From positions 1 to 21,674 of IMG/VR virus record IMGVR_UViG_3300030118_004102: a stretch of 21,674 bases of DNA; one strand, written 5' to 3'. Source of the DNA: a virus. This document shows positions 6,351 to 14,006 of this stretch, piece after piece (within the stretch, counting starts at the first letter, position 1; every line of letters begins with the position of its first letter). The translations under genes and the position numbers were made by a program. Under the pieces are notes generated by a model. The model was given only the letters and a program-made list of their open reading frames with translations, did no database searches and was not told the origin of the DNA.

Positions 6351-7035
6351 AAAATGCTATTGCTCTTGCTCTTTTTGTATCGTTAAGCTCTGGGGCTTTG
6401 CCCTCATACATCAATCGATCTGAGGTATCGGTCCAAAAATTTTTGCTCAAATATTTATCGCCGTAAGTATTTTTACTTAGTGGCTCCATAATCCAGTGGA
6501 TAGTGGCTTTGCGGAGCTTGTCGAGAGATGGACTAGGGTTAAGGTCTAATTCTTTACAAACTAATGTATTACATGATACGTGAACCTGTTCATCACGAGA
6601 GATATCCATCGATATACTCCTTAATCCACCGTCACCATTAAATCTAAAAAATGGCAGTAGAACGAAAAATATCGCTCTTTCTGCCACTAATGCTTTTACT
6701 ATTTCATGGTCTGGATGTGCCATCCATGCATCTCTAATTCTTTTTGCTTCAGCCTCTGCTTTCGGGTCTACACCATGAGCATCCGTAGCAAAACCTAAAG
6801 CTTTATCATGGTTAAATTCATCTCTTACATTCGATTCAAGGAGACGTATGGCAGATGAGGGAACCTCTTTACCAAGTGTCTCAGTAATCCATTCACCCAC
6901 AGGTAGCTCCATGTGCCTAGCTGCGAGACAACGGTAGAGGGCTTCTTCGCTTCCTTCTTTAAGTTTTCCAGCGTCTGGTTTAACTGGGGTCCATTTTCTC
7001 TTTCTATTGAGTAATTTTTCATATGGGTTTTTCAT
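6313..7035 (-). CDS. nrdB: Ribonucleotide reductase class I small (beta) subunit
   Basis: The beta subunit houses the metal cofactor that generates the radical passed to NrdA, for making dNTPs from host ribonucleotides. The product is about 240 aa, much shorter than bacterial NrdB (about 350-375 aa). Metal-ligand motifs are visible: ExxH in VRDEFNHDKAL (about 70-80), a carboxylate in LVAERAIFF (about 120-127), and a second ExxH in ISRDEQVHVSCN (about 150-160). The first ligand is probably in the EEALYRCLAARHME helix. The start chosen is ATG 7035, which overlaps the nrdA stop as ATGA; an ATG three codons earlier (7044) is also possible. Compact alpha and beta subunits of this type are known from P-SSP7-like phages. 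Confidence 0.88.
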   Translation of the reverse strand: MKNPYEKLLNRKRKWTPVKPDAGKLKEGSEEALYRCLAARHMELPVGEWITETLGKEVPSSAIRLLESNVRDEFNHDKALGFATDAHGVDPKAEAEAKRIRDAWMAHPDHEIVKALVAERAIFFVLLPFFRFNGDGGLRSISMDISRDEQVHVSCNTLVCKELDLNPSPSLDKLRKATIHWIMEPLSKNTYGDKYLSKNFWTDTSDRLMYEGKAPELNDTKRARAIAFFEHSNVNLPQYS

Positions 7036-8435
7036 TCTTGACATTCACAAGCTATTGGGTCACTGTCTGGTTTGTCAGACAATATGCCCTGCAAATATTC
7101 ATCGACGTCTAGATCCCCTAATGCTGCGTGTACATCGGTCTTGTCTTGTGTCGTACTCATTACTTGCAACGCATAGTACATACTGGTTTGCGGAGACCGA
7201 AGCCACTCATTTATAAATTCTTCGTCGTATGTGACCATATCTGACCACGTATTAAACGAATATCCATGATGAAGTCCTGTGGATATTAAGAGGTTCATAA
7301 AATTATCGGCTACTTTTTTATAAGCATCCCATCCTACCTCTTCAGCTATTTCAACTGGGCCATAATCGTAACTCTGAACACCGTGAATAGAACTATCTCT
7401 ATCCACATATCTGCTGATAGGTGGTGCTATTTCAGGTGTTGATGTATAGCCTTCTTTTGTTTTACTTCTATAACTACAGCTAGCGGTAGGAGCTATGCAA
7501 AAAGCTCTTTCCATGCCGTAGTACTTAGCGACCTCAGCCGCTTCTTTAATTCCTTCATATAATTCGCCTGCAATAATCCCACCAACACCTTTTCTGATGT
7601 TGTTGTGTAGAACATCATGTAATGCGTCTCCAAATTCTGCATAAGAAACACTGTGTTGTCCAAGTAAATTAGCTAGTCCAAGGAATCCAAATCCGACTTG
7701 GCGATCCGTGGCTGGCATTTCATATTGGCCTGACCGTCCAACACCAGTTTTAGAATGAAGTTCGCACAAGTCTCGCATACCCTCACGGATAGATCCACGT
7801 ATTTCCCCGATTTCGCACGCTCCCATGTTGCAATGCTGCAACAGGCATGTGCATCGACTGCGTAAAAAGATTTCCAGGCAGACGTTATTTCTGATCCTTT
7901 CTCCATTTTTGTCATATCTTATTTTGGCAAGCCAAATGTCTCCAGCTTTAATGCCTTCGATGATGGCGGTTTTAGTTTCTCCACTTGCTGCGTCCCAACT
8001 TTCTTGATCAAGGTTGACGCACCTTTTGACCCAAGGGAGTTCAGATCTAGGAGTTTGCACGAACTCAAGAATATCGTCACAAAAGATATCAAGGCAAAGC
8101 GTAATCGCACCATTGGGATATTTTCCCCCTCTTCTAAGTACTTCATTTAATACAGAATAGATTTTTCCAAATGAGACGGGGCCAGATGCGGTAAGCCCTT
8201 TGCCGTTCTCATGTCCTCTTGGACGCAAATTAGATAGGTGTACTGCGACGCCTGCTCCATGGCGAAGGCCATATGATGTAAAGATCCAAGAGTTTTGAAT
8301 TGAGTCTCCACTTTCTTCAATGCTATCGTCTACGGTTATTTGTGTACAACTGACGGGTAGGCGTTGTTCAGGATCATCAATCCAATTCTGAACCCTGCCA
8401 GTTCTGGCTATGGTGTGTGCGTATTTTTGATTCAT
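7032..8435 (-). CDS. nrdA: Ribonucleotide reductase large (alpha) subunit, cyanophage type
   Basis: Reduces ribonucleotides to deoxyribonucleotides. At 467 aa it is far shorter than typical class I NrdA (about 750 aa) and lacks an N-terminal ATP-cone. Catalytic residues can be placed: the first redox cysteine in LPVSCTQ (about residue 30); the active-site N-x-C-x-E in NNVCLEIF (about 182-189); the partner cysteine in LLQHCNMGACE; and the shuttle pair CEC at the extreme C-terminus. The glycine-rich LRPRGHENGKG loop and SCSYRSKTKEGYTSTPE fit the substrate pocket. This type was once annotated as class II (B12) in P-SSP7 and later reassigned to class I because a beta subunit follows, as it does here. 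The start directly follows the MazG-like gene stop. Confidence 0.95.
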   Translation of the reverse strand: MNQKYAHTIARTGRVQNWIDDPEQRLPVSCTQITVDDSIEESGDSIQNSWIFTSYGLRHGAGVAVHLSNLRPRGHENGKGLTASGPVSFGKIYSVLNEVLRRGGKYPNGAITLCLDIFCDDILEFVQTPRSELPWVKRCVNLDQESWDAASGETKTAIIEGIKAGDIWLAKIRYDKNGERIRNNVCLEIFLRSRCTCLLQHCNMGACEIGEIRGSIREGMRDLCELHSKTGVGRSGQYEMPATDRQVGFGFLGLANLLGQHSVSYAEFGDALHDVLHNNIRKGVGGIIAGELYEGIKEAAEVAKYYGMERAFCIAPTASCSYRSKTKEGYTSTPEIAPPISRYVDRDSSIHGVQSYDYGPVEIAEEVGWDAYKKVADNFMNLLISTGLHHGYSFNTWSDMVTYDEEFINEWLRSPQTSMYYALQVMSTTQDKTDVHAALGDLDVDEYLQGILSDKPDSDPIACECQE

Positions 8436-8807
8436 TTATACTAAATCGTCTAAGTGTGGTGGTTTATAGTTTTTACCTTTTAATACTTTTCCATCCTCTC
8501 TATATTTAGGATGACCATTTTCGAGTTTAGACATATTGCTTTCATGTACTCGTCGGTATGATTCATCTAAGTCCCAACCCATATTTGCAGCGTATTGATA
8601 ACAAACATATACGAGGTCAGATAACTCTTTTAAAGCTTCTTCATGTAGTGCAAGGCTTTCACGAAATAACATGCCTTCCGCTTCTAAGAATTCTTTAAAT
8701 TCTTCAACGATCAAATTCCTCTGTAAGGTACGGGCCTTCAACGTCTTTGTGTTTTTCACTGCGAACGCATTCCTGAACTCGTTTGCTTGTTCTAAATTCG
8801 ACTTCAT
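8436..8807 (-). CDS. MazG-like / HisE-like nucleotide pyrophosphohydrolase
   Basis: A 123-aa protein of the all-alpha NTP-pyrophosphatase fold. The metal-binding helices are visible: RNLIVEEFKEFLEAEG (E-E-x2-E type) around residues 30-45, and ALKELSDLVYVCYQYA (E-x2-D) around 58-73. The conserved C-terminal tail with SNMSKL, DG-like and GKVLKGKNYKPPHL follows. Family members hydrolyse NTPs, dNTPs or (p)ppGpp-like substrates to monophosphates, which in phage may shift the nucleotide pool. It stands between the DUF3310 gene and nrdA. The annotated start overlaps the DUF3310 gene by 104 nt, unusually long, so the true start could lie slightly downstream, though no good later ATG preserves the fold. 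Confidence 0.85.
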   Translation of the reverse strand: MKSNLEQANEFRNAFAVKNTKTLKARTLQRNLIVEEFKEFLEAEGMLFRESLALHEEALKELSDLVYVCYQYAANMGWDLDESYRRVHESNMSKLENGHPKYREDGKVLKGKNYKPPHLDDLV

Positions 8808-8994
8808 TTTTTAGGTAGTGGATTGCTTTTTCTAAATCGTCAATATCGTCATATTTGTGATCAGCACGGCAAACGTATTTAATAACATTACCGAGATGAA
8901 AGTTAAGTCCTTGGTCTCTTATAAAGTCCCAGACTTGGATGCTCCCCCTTTTGTAGTACGTAGGGCCACTAAGATTTGAGGTGGTTTGGGCCAT
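8704..8994 (-). CDS. DUF3310 family protein (possible nucleotide kinase)
   Basis: A 96-aa protein with the DUF3310 signature: PTYYKRGSIQVWDFIRDQGL, then HLGNVIKYVCRADHK, then DDLEKAIHYLKNEV. The family is widespread in phages, and I recall a link to the T7 gp1.7 nucleotide kinase. The catalytic role here is inferred only. The conserved domain ends near residue 70; the last 26 residues are basic and encoded in the overlap with the MazG-like gene. Together with MazG and nrdAB it forms a nucleotide-metabolism block. Confidence 0.82.
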   Translation of the reverse strand: MAQTTSNLSGPTYYKRGSIQVWDFIRDQGLNFHLGNVIKYVCRADHKYDDIDDLEKAIHYLKNEVEFRTSKRVQECVRSEKHKDVEGPYLTEEFDR

Positions 8995-9137
8995 TTGTCG
9001 ATTAAATTAGTAATTGAGTTTGAAAGTACAAAATTTTGCTCTTGTAATGCCATAAATACGGTGCAAATATCTTCTCTACTTGTTGCTGGGTTTTCTATTG
9101 CGTCCTTAATCTGCCTCAACTTCAAGTCTTGCTCCAT
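8919..9137 (-). CDS. Small protein overlapping exonuclease and DUF3310 genes
   Basis: Start placed at ATG 9137 (MEQDLKLRQIKDAIENP), giving 72 aa. An earlier in-frame ATG at 9197 would add a proline/lysine-rich extension lying wholly inside the exonuclease gene. The product is helical (REDICTVFMALQEQNFVL, then SITNLIDKW) with a basic tail. It overlaps the exonuclease by 32 nt and the DUF3310 gene by 76 nt. I recognise no family. Confidence 0.6.
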   Translation of the reverse strand: MEQDLKLRQIKDAIENPATSREDICTVFMALQEQNFVLSNSITNLIDKWPKPPQILVALRTTKGGASKSGTL

Positions 9138-9870
9138 CGTCAAAGCTGTAATTGGGGGCGGGGGTCCATAAGATGGGTTCTTTTTTTTGGAAGTCATAAT
9201 CGTCTTTTGTAAGAATTTTTGCTAGTCGAGCGTTCATCAAAGCTACATCTTCAGATAGTCCTTTTTCTGCGTATGCATCAACTACTGTTTTCCATGTATA
9301 ACCCTTTTCCTCAAACAACTTAATAGCTTTTTTTATGCCAATACCAGGAATTCCGCTATAGCCATCGGTTGCGTCTCCGCTAGTGAGCTGTATTGCATGC
9401 CATCTACGAGCGAATTGTGGTGTGATGACTGTGACATCTTCAAAGTTATATAAATTCCCAGGTATTTGTTTCATATCTTTATCAGGTGAAACAATTATAT
9501 TTCCTGGGTTTTGCGTACTATACAAACCAATAGCATCATCAGCTTCAAGTTTAGGTATTCGTACTACATCAAATTCCTCAGCTAATTTATTTATAACTCT
9601 TCGATATCCGCATGGTTTCTTTTTTTGTCGGTTGCCTTTGTAGCTGCTTTCTATATCTTTTCTAAAATTTTGACTATCACTGAAAAATAAAATTAAGTTA
9701 CCAAATGCACCAAATTTTAAGGCAATTTTTTCTAGCTCTCTTCTTACCATTCCATAGGCTTCAGAAAATCTAGAAGTAACAACTATAATGTCGTCGCCAA
9801 AATCAATCTCGCTTTCACATCCAGCACAACATTTATATACGACAAAATCGCAGTCTACAAGAATCTTCAT
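9106..9870 (-). CDS. 5'-3' exonuclease, T7 gp6-like
   Basis: Degrades DNA 5' to 3' and removes RNA primers. In T7 it also breaks down host DNA and aids recombination and concatemer processing. The start used is ATG 9870 (MKILVDCDFVVYKC), which overlaps the upstream gene's stop as ATGA. Features seen: the N-terminal metal-binding Asp in LVDCDF, DSQNFRKDIESSYKGNR, the PKLEADDAIGLY acid cluster, VSPDKDMKQIPG (phosphatase-like DxD), and the helix-hairpin-helix GYSGIPGIGIKKAIKLF (about 200-216). These are the ordered FEN/5'-3' exonuclease motifs. Length about 254 aa compares with roughly 300 for T7 gp6. Confidence 0.95.
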   Translation of the reverse strand: MKILVDCDFVVYKCCAGCESEIDFGDDIIVVTSRFSEAYGMVRRELEKIALKFGAFGNLILFFSDSQNFRKDIESSYKGNRQKKKPCGYRRVINKLAEEFDVVRIPKLEADDAIGLYSTQNPGNIIVSPDKDMKQIPGNLYNFEDVTVITPQFARRWHAIQLTSGDATDGYSGIPGIGIKKAIKLFEEKGYTWKTVVDAYAEKGLSEDVALMNARLAKILTKDDYDFQKKEPILWTPAPNYSFDDGARLEVEAD

Positions 9871-10190
9871 TTCCAGAAACCCTCCCAACCTTTAGGCTCT
9901 TGTCCTTTTATCCATCGAATTTCTCTTGTGATTGGGTGAATGTAAACGTGTGCAGATCCACGCTTTTTAGCTCCCGTTGTTTTCCAATATCCATCTTGCT
10001 CTCTCATTTGCTTAACATCGCATTTGATAATCTTGCCTTCCCACTCCAGTACTAAATCTGTAGCACCAGTTCTATATATGTTTTTGAATACTTCCGCACC
10101 TTTTTCAGATGCCTTTAATGCGACTTGGTATTCCCAATAGTCTCCTAACCTTGCGTCGTCATCAATGAACGTCGGCCCAAGTGGACCCAC
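9867..10190 (-). CDS. PD-(D/E)XK-like nuclease-fold protein
   Basis: The frame can start from GTG 10190 or ATT 10166; the longer ATG start (10277) lies deep inside the polymerase gene and is unlikely. The domain begins RLGDYWEYQVALKASEKGAE. A catalytic-looking pattern follows: TGATDLVLEWEGKIIKCDVK, with Asp, about ten residues, then D-V-K, as in PD-(D/E)XK nucleases. An upstream Glu lies in WEYQVA. The tail contains basic and aromatic residues (KGQEPKGWEGFWK). It lies between DNA polymerase and exonuclease, so a repair or recombination nuclease role is plausible but not shown. Confidence 0.65.
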   Translation of the reverse strand: MGPLGPTFIDDDARLGDYWEYQVALKASEKGAEVFKNIYRTGATDLVLEWEGKIIKCDVKQMREQDGYWKTTGAKKRGSAHVYIHPITREIRWIKGQEPKGWEGFWK

Positions 10191-11433
10191 TCTTTGCGTC
10201 GGCTTCGATTTTAACTCGCAACTTATAGTATTCTCCAGCTCTAAGGGCTGAGTTTTCAAGGGTGAACTTAAGGTCATTTATATCGTTTTGTTTGCACTCG
10301 TATTGAATTTCGTCGTGGATAAAAGCTAATTGGTGAGCACAAATACCAAGAGCTTTTATTGTGTTATATGTAATTAAAAGCCACCGTTTTGCCAAGCAAG
10401 CACAGGAACCTTGAATAATAAAGTTTAATGCTTTGTGGGGGCTTTCTACTTGAAGTGTTCGACCATCAATAGTTTTGATCGAACCTCCAGATGCCCGCTT
10501 CGATACAGCCTGTAATAGCTCATCCAATCCAGGGGTTGCTTTGACAAATGCTTCTCTAATTTCTTTTCCTTTTTTTGATGCATTATCCTCACTTAGTAAT
10601 GGGTCATAGCTCCAACCTATTCTTTTATTCGATCCTCCATACATCCAACAGTACGTGATTGTTTTTATTTGTTTACGTGACACGCCGATTGCATTAGCGT
10701 TGACTTGATGAATGTCTCCTGTAAGTAGAATTTTTGCGTAACGACCTCCATCATAACGAGCCAAGAGATGTGAGAAATAACGCAATTCAACACCACAAAG
10801 GTCAGCCCCGACCATATAATAATTCGGGGATGCACAGAAGAGTTTTCTAAAATTTTCATCGGAATTTACCTGACTAAGGTTGGGTGTACGGTGATGGCAT
10901 CGATGTGTAGCTGTACCAACTGCACAATGATGATGGATACGATTAGATGTCGTAACAAGTTTGTTGTAGGCGTTGACGCCTTCTGATAGACTCCCTAACT
11001 GTTTTTTTAGGGTCAAGCATCGGACAAGTATCATCGCAATATCCGTCCCAATTTCCTTCAACACTTTCTCGTCTATTACAGGTTTCCCGGTCGCTGTTCT
11101 CAGCGTCGGTTCCCATCCGTAATGTGTTTGCATTATCCATGCTATGTGATCTCTACTCGTAATATTGAATTCTTTGAGACGTGTAAACGTACACCCCTCT
11201 ACATATCCTTGTGTTTTATTATTTCTTCTAGGAGTAAAAGTTGATCCGTACACGAAAGGGTGTTTCCTTCGAAGTATCCGATAATTTTCTTCCAGTTCGG
11301 TCCTGATACTTTCCTCAAGTTCCCGTGAAGATTTCGCATCAAAATACCATCCATGTTCCTCCTGTTCTTGTAATATCAGTGCTACCTTGTGCTCCATTTG
11401 GACCCATTCAGGTAGCTTTGGAAGTGATCGCAT
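10162..11433 (-). CDS. DNA polymerase, family A, polymerase-domain part
   Basis: Carries the palm and fingers of a T7 gp5-like polymerase. Motif A is MVGADLCGVELRYFSH. The fingers helix is RKQIKTITYCWMYGG, with the Arg, Lys and Tyr of the O-helix. Motif C is LAFIHDEIQYEC. The C-terminus GSTWADVH ends like T7 gp5 (WAICH). The region that would hold the T7 thioredoxin-binding loop is much shorter here (about 30 residues between RRKHPF and NITSRDHI). The frame starts at ATG 11433 with a TAA two codons upstream, and overlaps the exonuclease-domain ORF by 52 nt. As read, the polymerase is two polypeptides. A -1 shift within 11382-11439 would fuse them; translation from the internal ATG or a missing base are the alternatives. 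Confidence 0.95.
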   Translation of the reverse strand: MRSLPKLPEWVQMEHKVALILQEQEEHGWYFDAKSSRELEESIRTELEENYRILRRKHPFVYGSTFTPRRNNKTQGYVEGCTFTRLKEFNITSRDHIAWIMQTHYGWEPTLRTATGKPVIDEKVLKEIGTDIAMILVRCLTLKKQLGSLSEGVNAYNKLVTTSNRIHHHCAVGTATHRCHHRTPNLSQVNSDENFRKLFCASPNYYMVGADLCGVELRYFSHLLARYDGGRYAKILLTGDIHQVNANAIGVSRKQIKTITYCWMYGGSNKRIGWSYDPLLSEDNASKKGKEIREAFVKATPGLDELLQAVSKRASGGSIKTIDGRTLQVESPHKALNFIIQGSCACLAKRWLLITYNTIKALGICAHQLAFIHDEIQYECKQNDINDLKFTLENSALRAGEYYKLRVKIEADAKSGSTWADVH

Positions 11434-11927
11434 AATTTAGTTGTGACTCTTACATCTTGTTCGCAATAGGTTTCCATCTCTTGTGACCACTCAGACCAAT
11501 CTGTAGTTTCACCAAACTCTCCTTTATACTCTCCTAATCTGTAGCCGTATGCTTTTAAACTGTGGCGTCCGTATTGACTAAGTGGCATGTTAGGCCATTT
11601 ATGATTTTGGTCAATTTCTAATAAATTAGGATGGTATAAACGTGATAATAGCAATGTGTCTACTATTTCAGCCCTAGTAGAGAAGAATGGGTAAAGCTTT
11701 CGTATAGCTGGTAAATCAAAATGGATACCGTTATGGGCGATAATAGTATCAGCAACAGAGAGTTTAGATAATCCCTCAGTAATTGAATACTTGTTATTTT
11801 TCTCGTCATTGAAAGTTTCAATTTCATTTAACTCCGAGTTGTAAATTGCGATGCAATGTATTCTTGATAAATCTTGTAAAAGACCATTGGTTTCAATGTC
11901 GAATACGAGTGTTATCTTTCCAGACAT
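11382..11927 (-). CDS. DNA polymerase, 3'-5' exonuclease-domain part
   Basis: This 181-aa frame carries the proofreading domain of the T7 gp5-like polymerase. Exo I is LVFDIETNGLL (D-x-E), Exo II is IIAHNGIHFDLPAI (N-x3-D), and Exo III is YCEQDVRVTTKL (Y-x3-D). The last 17 residues (from about LNGSKWSTR backwards) read through the start of the polymerase ORF in another frame and do not resemble gp5, so the authentic coding probably ends near CDHFQS. Upstream it overlaps the 47-aa ORF by 35 nt. Whether exonuclease and polymerase function as separate subunits is unknown. Confidence 0.93.
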   Translation of the reverse strand: MSGKITLVFDIETNGLLQDLSRIHCIAIYNSELNEIETFNDEKNNKYSITEGLSKLSVADTIIAHNGIHFDLPAIRKLYPFFSTRAEIVDTLLLSRLYHPNLLEIDQNHKWPNMPLSQYGRHSLKAYGYRLGEYKGEFGETTDWSEWSQEMETYCEQDVRVTTKLCDHFQSYLNGSKWSTR

Positions 11928-12036
11928 ATGTTTTGTCTACAAATTTAGCTTTTTCAATCTGTAGTTTGGTAGGTGGGTTAGGTTTATGTAATTCTGGACT
12001 AAACATTTTCACTAGATCATAAGTAGGATATACCAT
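11893..12036 (-). CDS. Small 47-aa protein between helicase and DNA polymerase
   Basis: Starts at ATG 12036, whose A is the last base of the helicase stop codon (TAATG), and ends inside the start of the polymerase exonuclease frame. The sequence is MVYPTYDLVKMFSPELHKP, then basic (KLQIEKAKFVDK), ending NTRIRH. The stop-start overlap and lack of gap favour translation by reinitiation. No domain recognised; an accessory of the replisome is only a guess from position. Confidence 0.55.
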   Translation of the reverse strand: MVYPTYDLVKMFSPELHKPNPPTKLQIEKAKFVDKTYVWKDNTRIRH

Positions 12037-13169
12037 TAGAAATCTGTTGAGGGGTTAAACTCTGGTTCATTATCTACTTCCTTAAATTTACATGTCTCAT
12101 TATTGTAGCTAAGCATAGAAGCTACACCGACTAAACCACTGTATCTGTTTTTCAATACTCTTAAAGTTGTATTCCCTCCATCGTCTCTTTTTTGACTATC
12201 AGCTTCGAGGGTTATTACTGAATCGCTTATTTGCGAAACGCTGTGAGATCCTCTAAGGGATGCCAAGCTAACGCGACCTCCCTCCTCTGCACTTTTAGAA
12301 TCACTGCCACCTCTTCTTAAATGTGAGACAAGAAAAAGAGTTATTCCCGTTCGTTCAACAAGTGAACGTAAATCGGTCATCACTTGATCAATAAGCCGAC
12401 GTTCATCTTTAACTTCTTTTAAACCAGAAATTAATATCGACAGGTGGTCTAAGAATATAATTTTGCAGTCAAGACCAGTAGCTAAATACTCAATACGGTT
12501 ATAAATTAAATCGCATTGGAAAGAACCAAAACCATCAAAGAGGTAGAGATTCCAATTAGCAATTGTTTTGTTATACGCTTCTTCAAGTTCTTCTTTCTCA
12601 TACTCTTTCAAATGAAATGGTTTGCCTAAAGAGGCAGACATCAAGCCGAGGGCTGTCCGTCTATTTGATTCTTCAAGACCCAGGAAACCAACCCGTTCTC
12701 CTTTATCAAGAAGGTAGCTTGCAAGTTGCCTGACAAATGTTGTTTTGCCTCCCCCTGTGGGGCCAGTAATTGTGAGAAGCTCTGAATGCCTGATCCCTCC
12801 CAACTTTTCGTTAAGTCCATTGAATTCGTATTTATAAAGACAAGGTTGATTTGGAGTAGTGACTAAATCAAATAAATTTTTTCCATCAACAATTCCATCA
12901 GGTCGGTAAGTTTCAGCGTCCCAGATTGCTTTTCTTATGGCTTGCGTGTTGTTTGCCTGTAGTGCATCACTGGCATCCTTGTAATTATCAAGCCGAGCGA
13001 TCTTTACCTTTCCAGGTGGAAGGATGCTGCAAACTTCCTCAGTTGCTTTTCTCCCTGCGTCGTCATTGTCGAAAAATAAGATGACTTCCTCATATCCCTG
13101 CGTCGTCATTGTCGAAAAATAAGATGACTTCCTCATATCCCTGCAAAAAAGGTATCTGTTTTTTAACAT
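12036..13169 (-). pseudogene. Primase-helicase, helicase part (frameshifted)
   Basis: The DnaB-like/T7 gp4 helicase that unwinds the fork on the lagging strand. Genuine sequence begins at QGYEEVILFFDNDDAGRK, the end of the TOPRIM fold; the first 23 residues from ATG 13169 are an out-of-frame reading of the upstream segment. Walker A is TGPTGGGKTTF (about 135-145), Walker B is IIFLDHLS, and LFLVSHLRRG (H4-like), GSHSVSQISDSVI and a C-terminal RNRYSG-like LKNRYSGLVG follow. An exact 43-bp tandem duplication causes the shift; deleting one copy would restore a single frame of about 525 aa. The C-terminus is acidic (DNEPEFNPSTDF), as in gp4. A helicase-only product from an internal start could survive. 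Confidence 0.9.
13052..13144. repeat. 43-bp tandem duplication inside primase-helicase
   Basis: Two exact copies of a 43-bp unit lie head to tail (13052-13094 and 13095-13137), followed by a 7-base partial third copy (TCCCTGC, 13138-13144). In the gene the unit encodes the TOPRIM acidic motif GYEEVILFFDNDDAG, so the peptide appears at the end of one frame and the start of the next. Since 43 is not a multiple of three, the frame is lost. Confidence 0.97.
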
Positions 13170-13656
13170 CCTTCTTTGCTGAGGCTGCCCCGTGAGGCAG
13201 CGAGCATATGGGCCAAGAGCCGAAAGCAGCTCTTATACTGGCTGCATCTAATTCGCCTTCAGATAAAATAAATCTTTTACCTGTAGATGGAAATTTATGT
13301 TGACCGAAAAACGTGTCTGTTGGTTCTCCTTCGTAAAAGAAATCCTTCGACTTAGTTTTTACTTTAAAGCCTTTTAATATTCCATCTATAGTATAATAAG
13401 GAAACCTTAAAGTTTCACCATCTCTATAAATTTTATAGAATTCGTTTGTTTCTTCATCTATATTTCGTTTAGATAATCTTTGAGCAGAACCTTTAAATGA
13501 AACACTAGAAGTCATTTTATGCTTGTGATAATTATCGTCAGTAGTTGTAATGTTTTGACAAACAAAACAGTAGGTATGACCGTCGCTATATAAACTATTG
13601 CCATCACTTGATCCGCATTGAGAACAGGCAAGATGCCTGATAAACTCACTTTCCAT
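13090..13656 (-). pseudogene. Primase-helicase, zinc-finger and primase part (frameshifted)
   Basis: N-terminal part of a T7 gp4-like primase-helicase, which makes RNA primers on single-stranded DNA. The start used is ATG 13656, overlapping the endonuclease stop as TAATG (an in-frame ATG four codons earlier also exists). A zinc-binding module is visible: CSQCGSSDGN, then YCFVC, with two CxxC pairs at about residues 11-14 and 30-33. The primase/TOPRIM fold follows, with FILSEGELDAASIRAAFG (catalytic Glu) and VILFFDNDDAG (D-x-D). Only one residue and a stop follow DDAG, because of the 43-bp duplication. Everything up to that point looks intact and conserved, so the break is recent or technical. 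Confidence 0.9.
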
Positions 13657-14006
13657 TACGTTAGCCAACTAATAGGAATATCAGTAAATTGACAATGTTT
13701 TATATTATGTTTGTCGCACCACATGGCATAAGTTGTTTTTGATTTTTTGCTGATACGATTGTTTTCGTTTTGAAATACCATGCGGATATCAACCTGTGGA
13801 TTTTGCTCAATTATGTTTTTAGTTTTGCGGCGATCTGCTGCTGACCAATAACCCTTTGTTTCTAAAAAAATACCGTTTGCTAAATGAAAATCTGGTAGGT
13901 AGAAATGTTGTATTTGATATGGGATTCTGTGATCTTCATATTCATACTTAACGCCCAGATTACATAACAAATCTGATACTCTTTCTTCTAATCTTGACCT
14001 GAACAT
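13656..14006 (-). CDS. Endonuclease I / Holliday junction resolvase, T7 gp3-like
   Basis: A 116-aa structure-specific endonuclease that cuts branched DNA. In T7 it resolves recombination intermediates and helps degrade host DNA. The catalytic signature is visible: YLPDFHLANGIFLETKGYW, with Asp, Glu and Lys corresponding to D55, E65 and K67 of T7 endonuclease I, and an upstream Glu in SRLEERVSDLL. The C-terminus KKSKTTYAMWCDKHNI matches family members. TAATG overlaps link it to ssb before and primase-helicase after, giving the T7 order ssb, endonuclease, primase-helicase. Length is close to T7 gp3 (149 aa) but shorter at the N-terminus. Confidence 0.95.
   Translation of the reverse strand: MFRSRLEERVSDLLCNLGVKYEYEDHRIPYQIQHFYLPDFHLANGIFLETKGYWSAADRRKTKNIIEQNPQVDIRMVFQNENNRISKKSKTTYAMWCDKHNIKHCQFTDIPISWLT

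Noticed and set aside
6825-7022. 65-codon frame inside nrdB
   Set aside because: Alternative-frame reading wholly inside a well-supported gene.
10870-10930. THR instead of TGR in the template-contacting motif of the polymerase
   Set aside because: I recall THR variants in several phage family A polymerases, so it is not evidence of damage.
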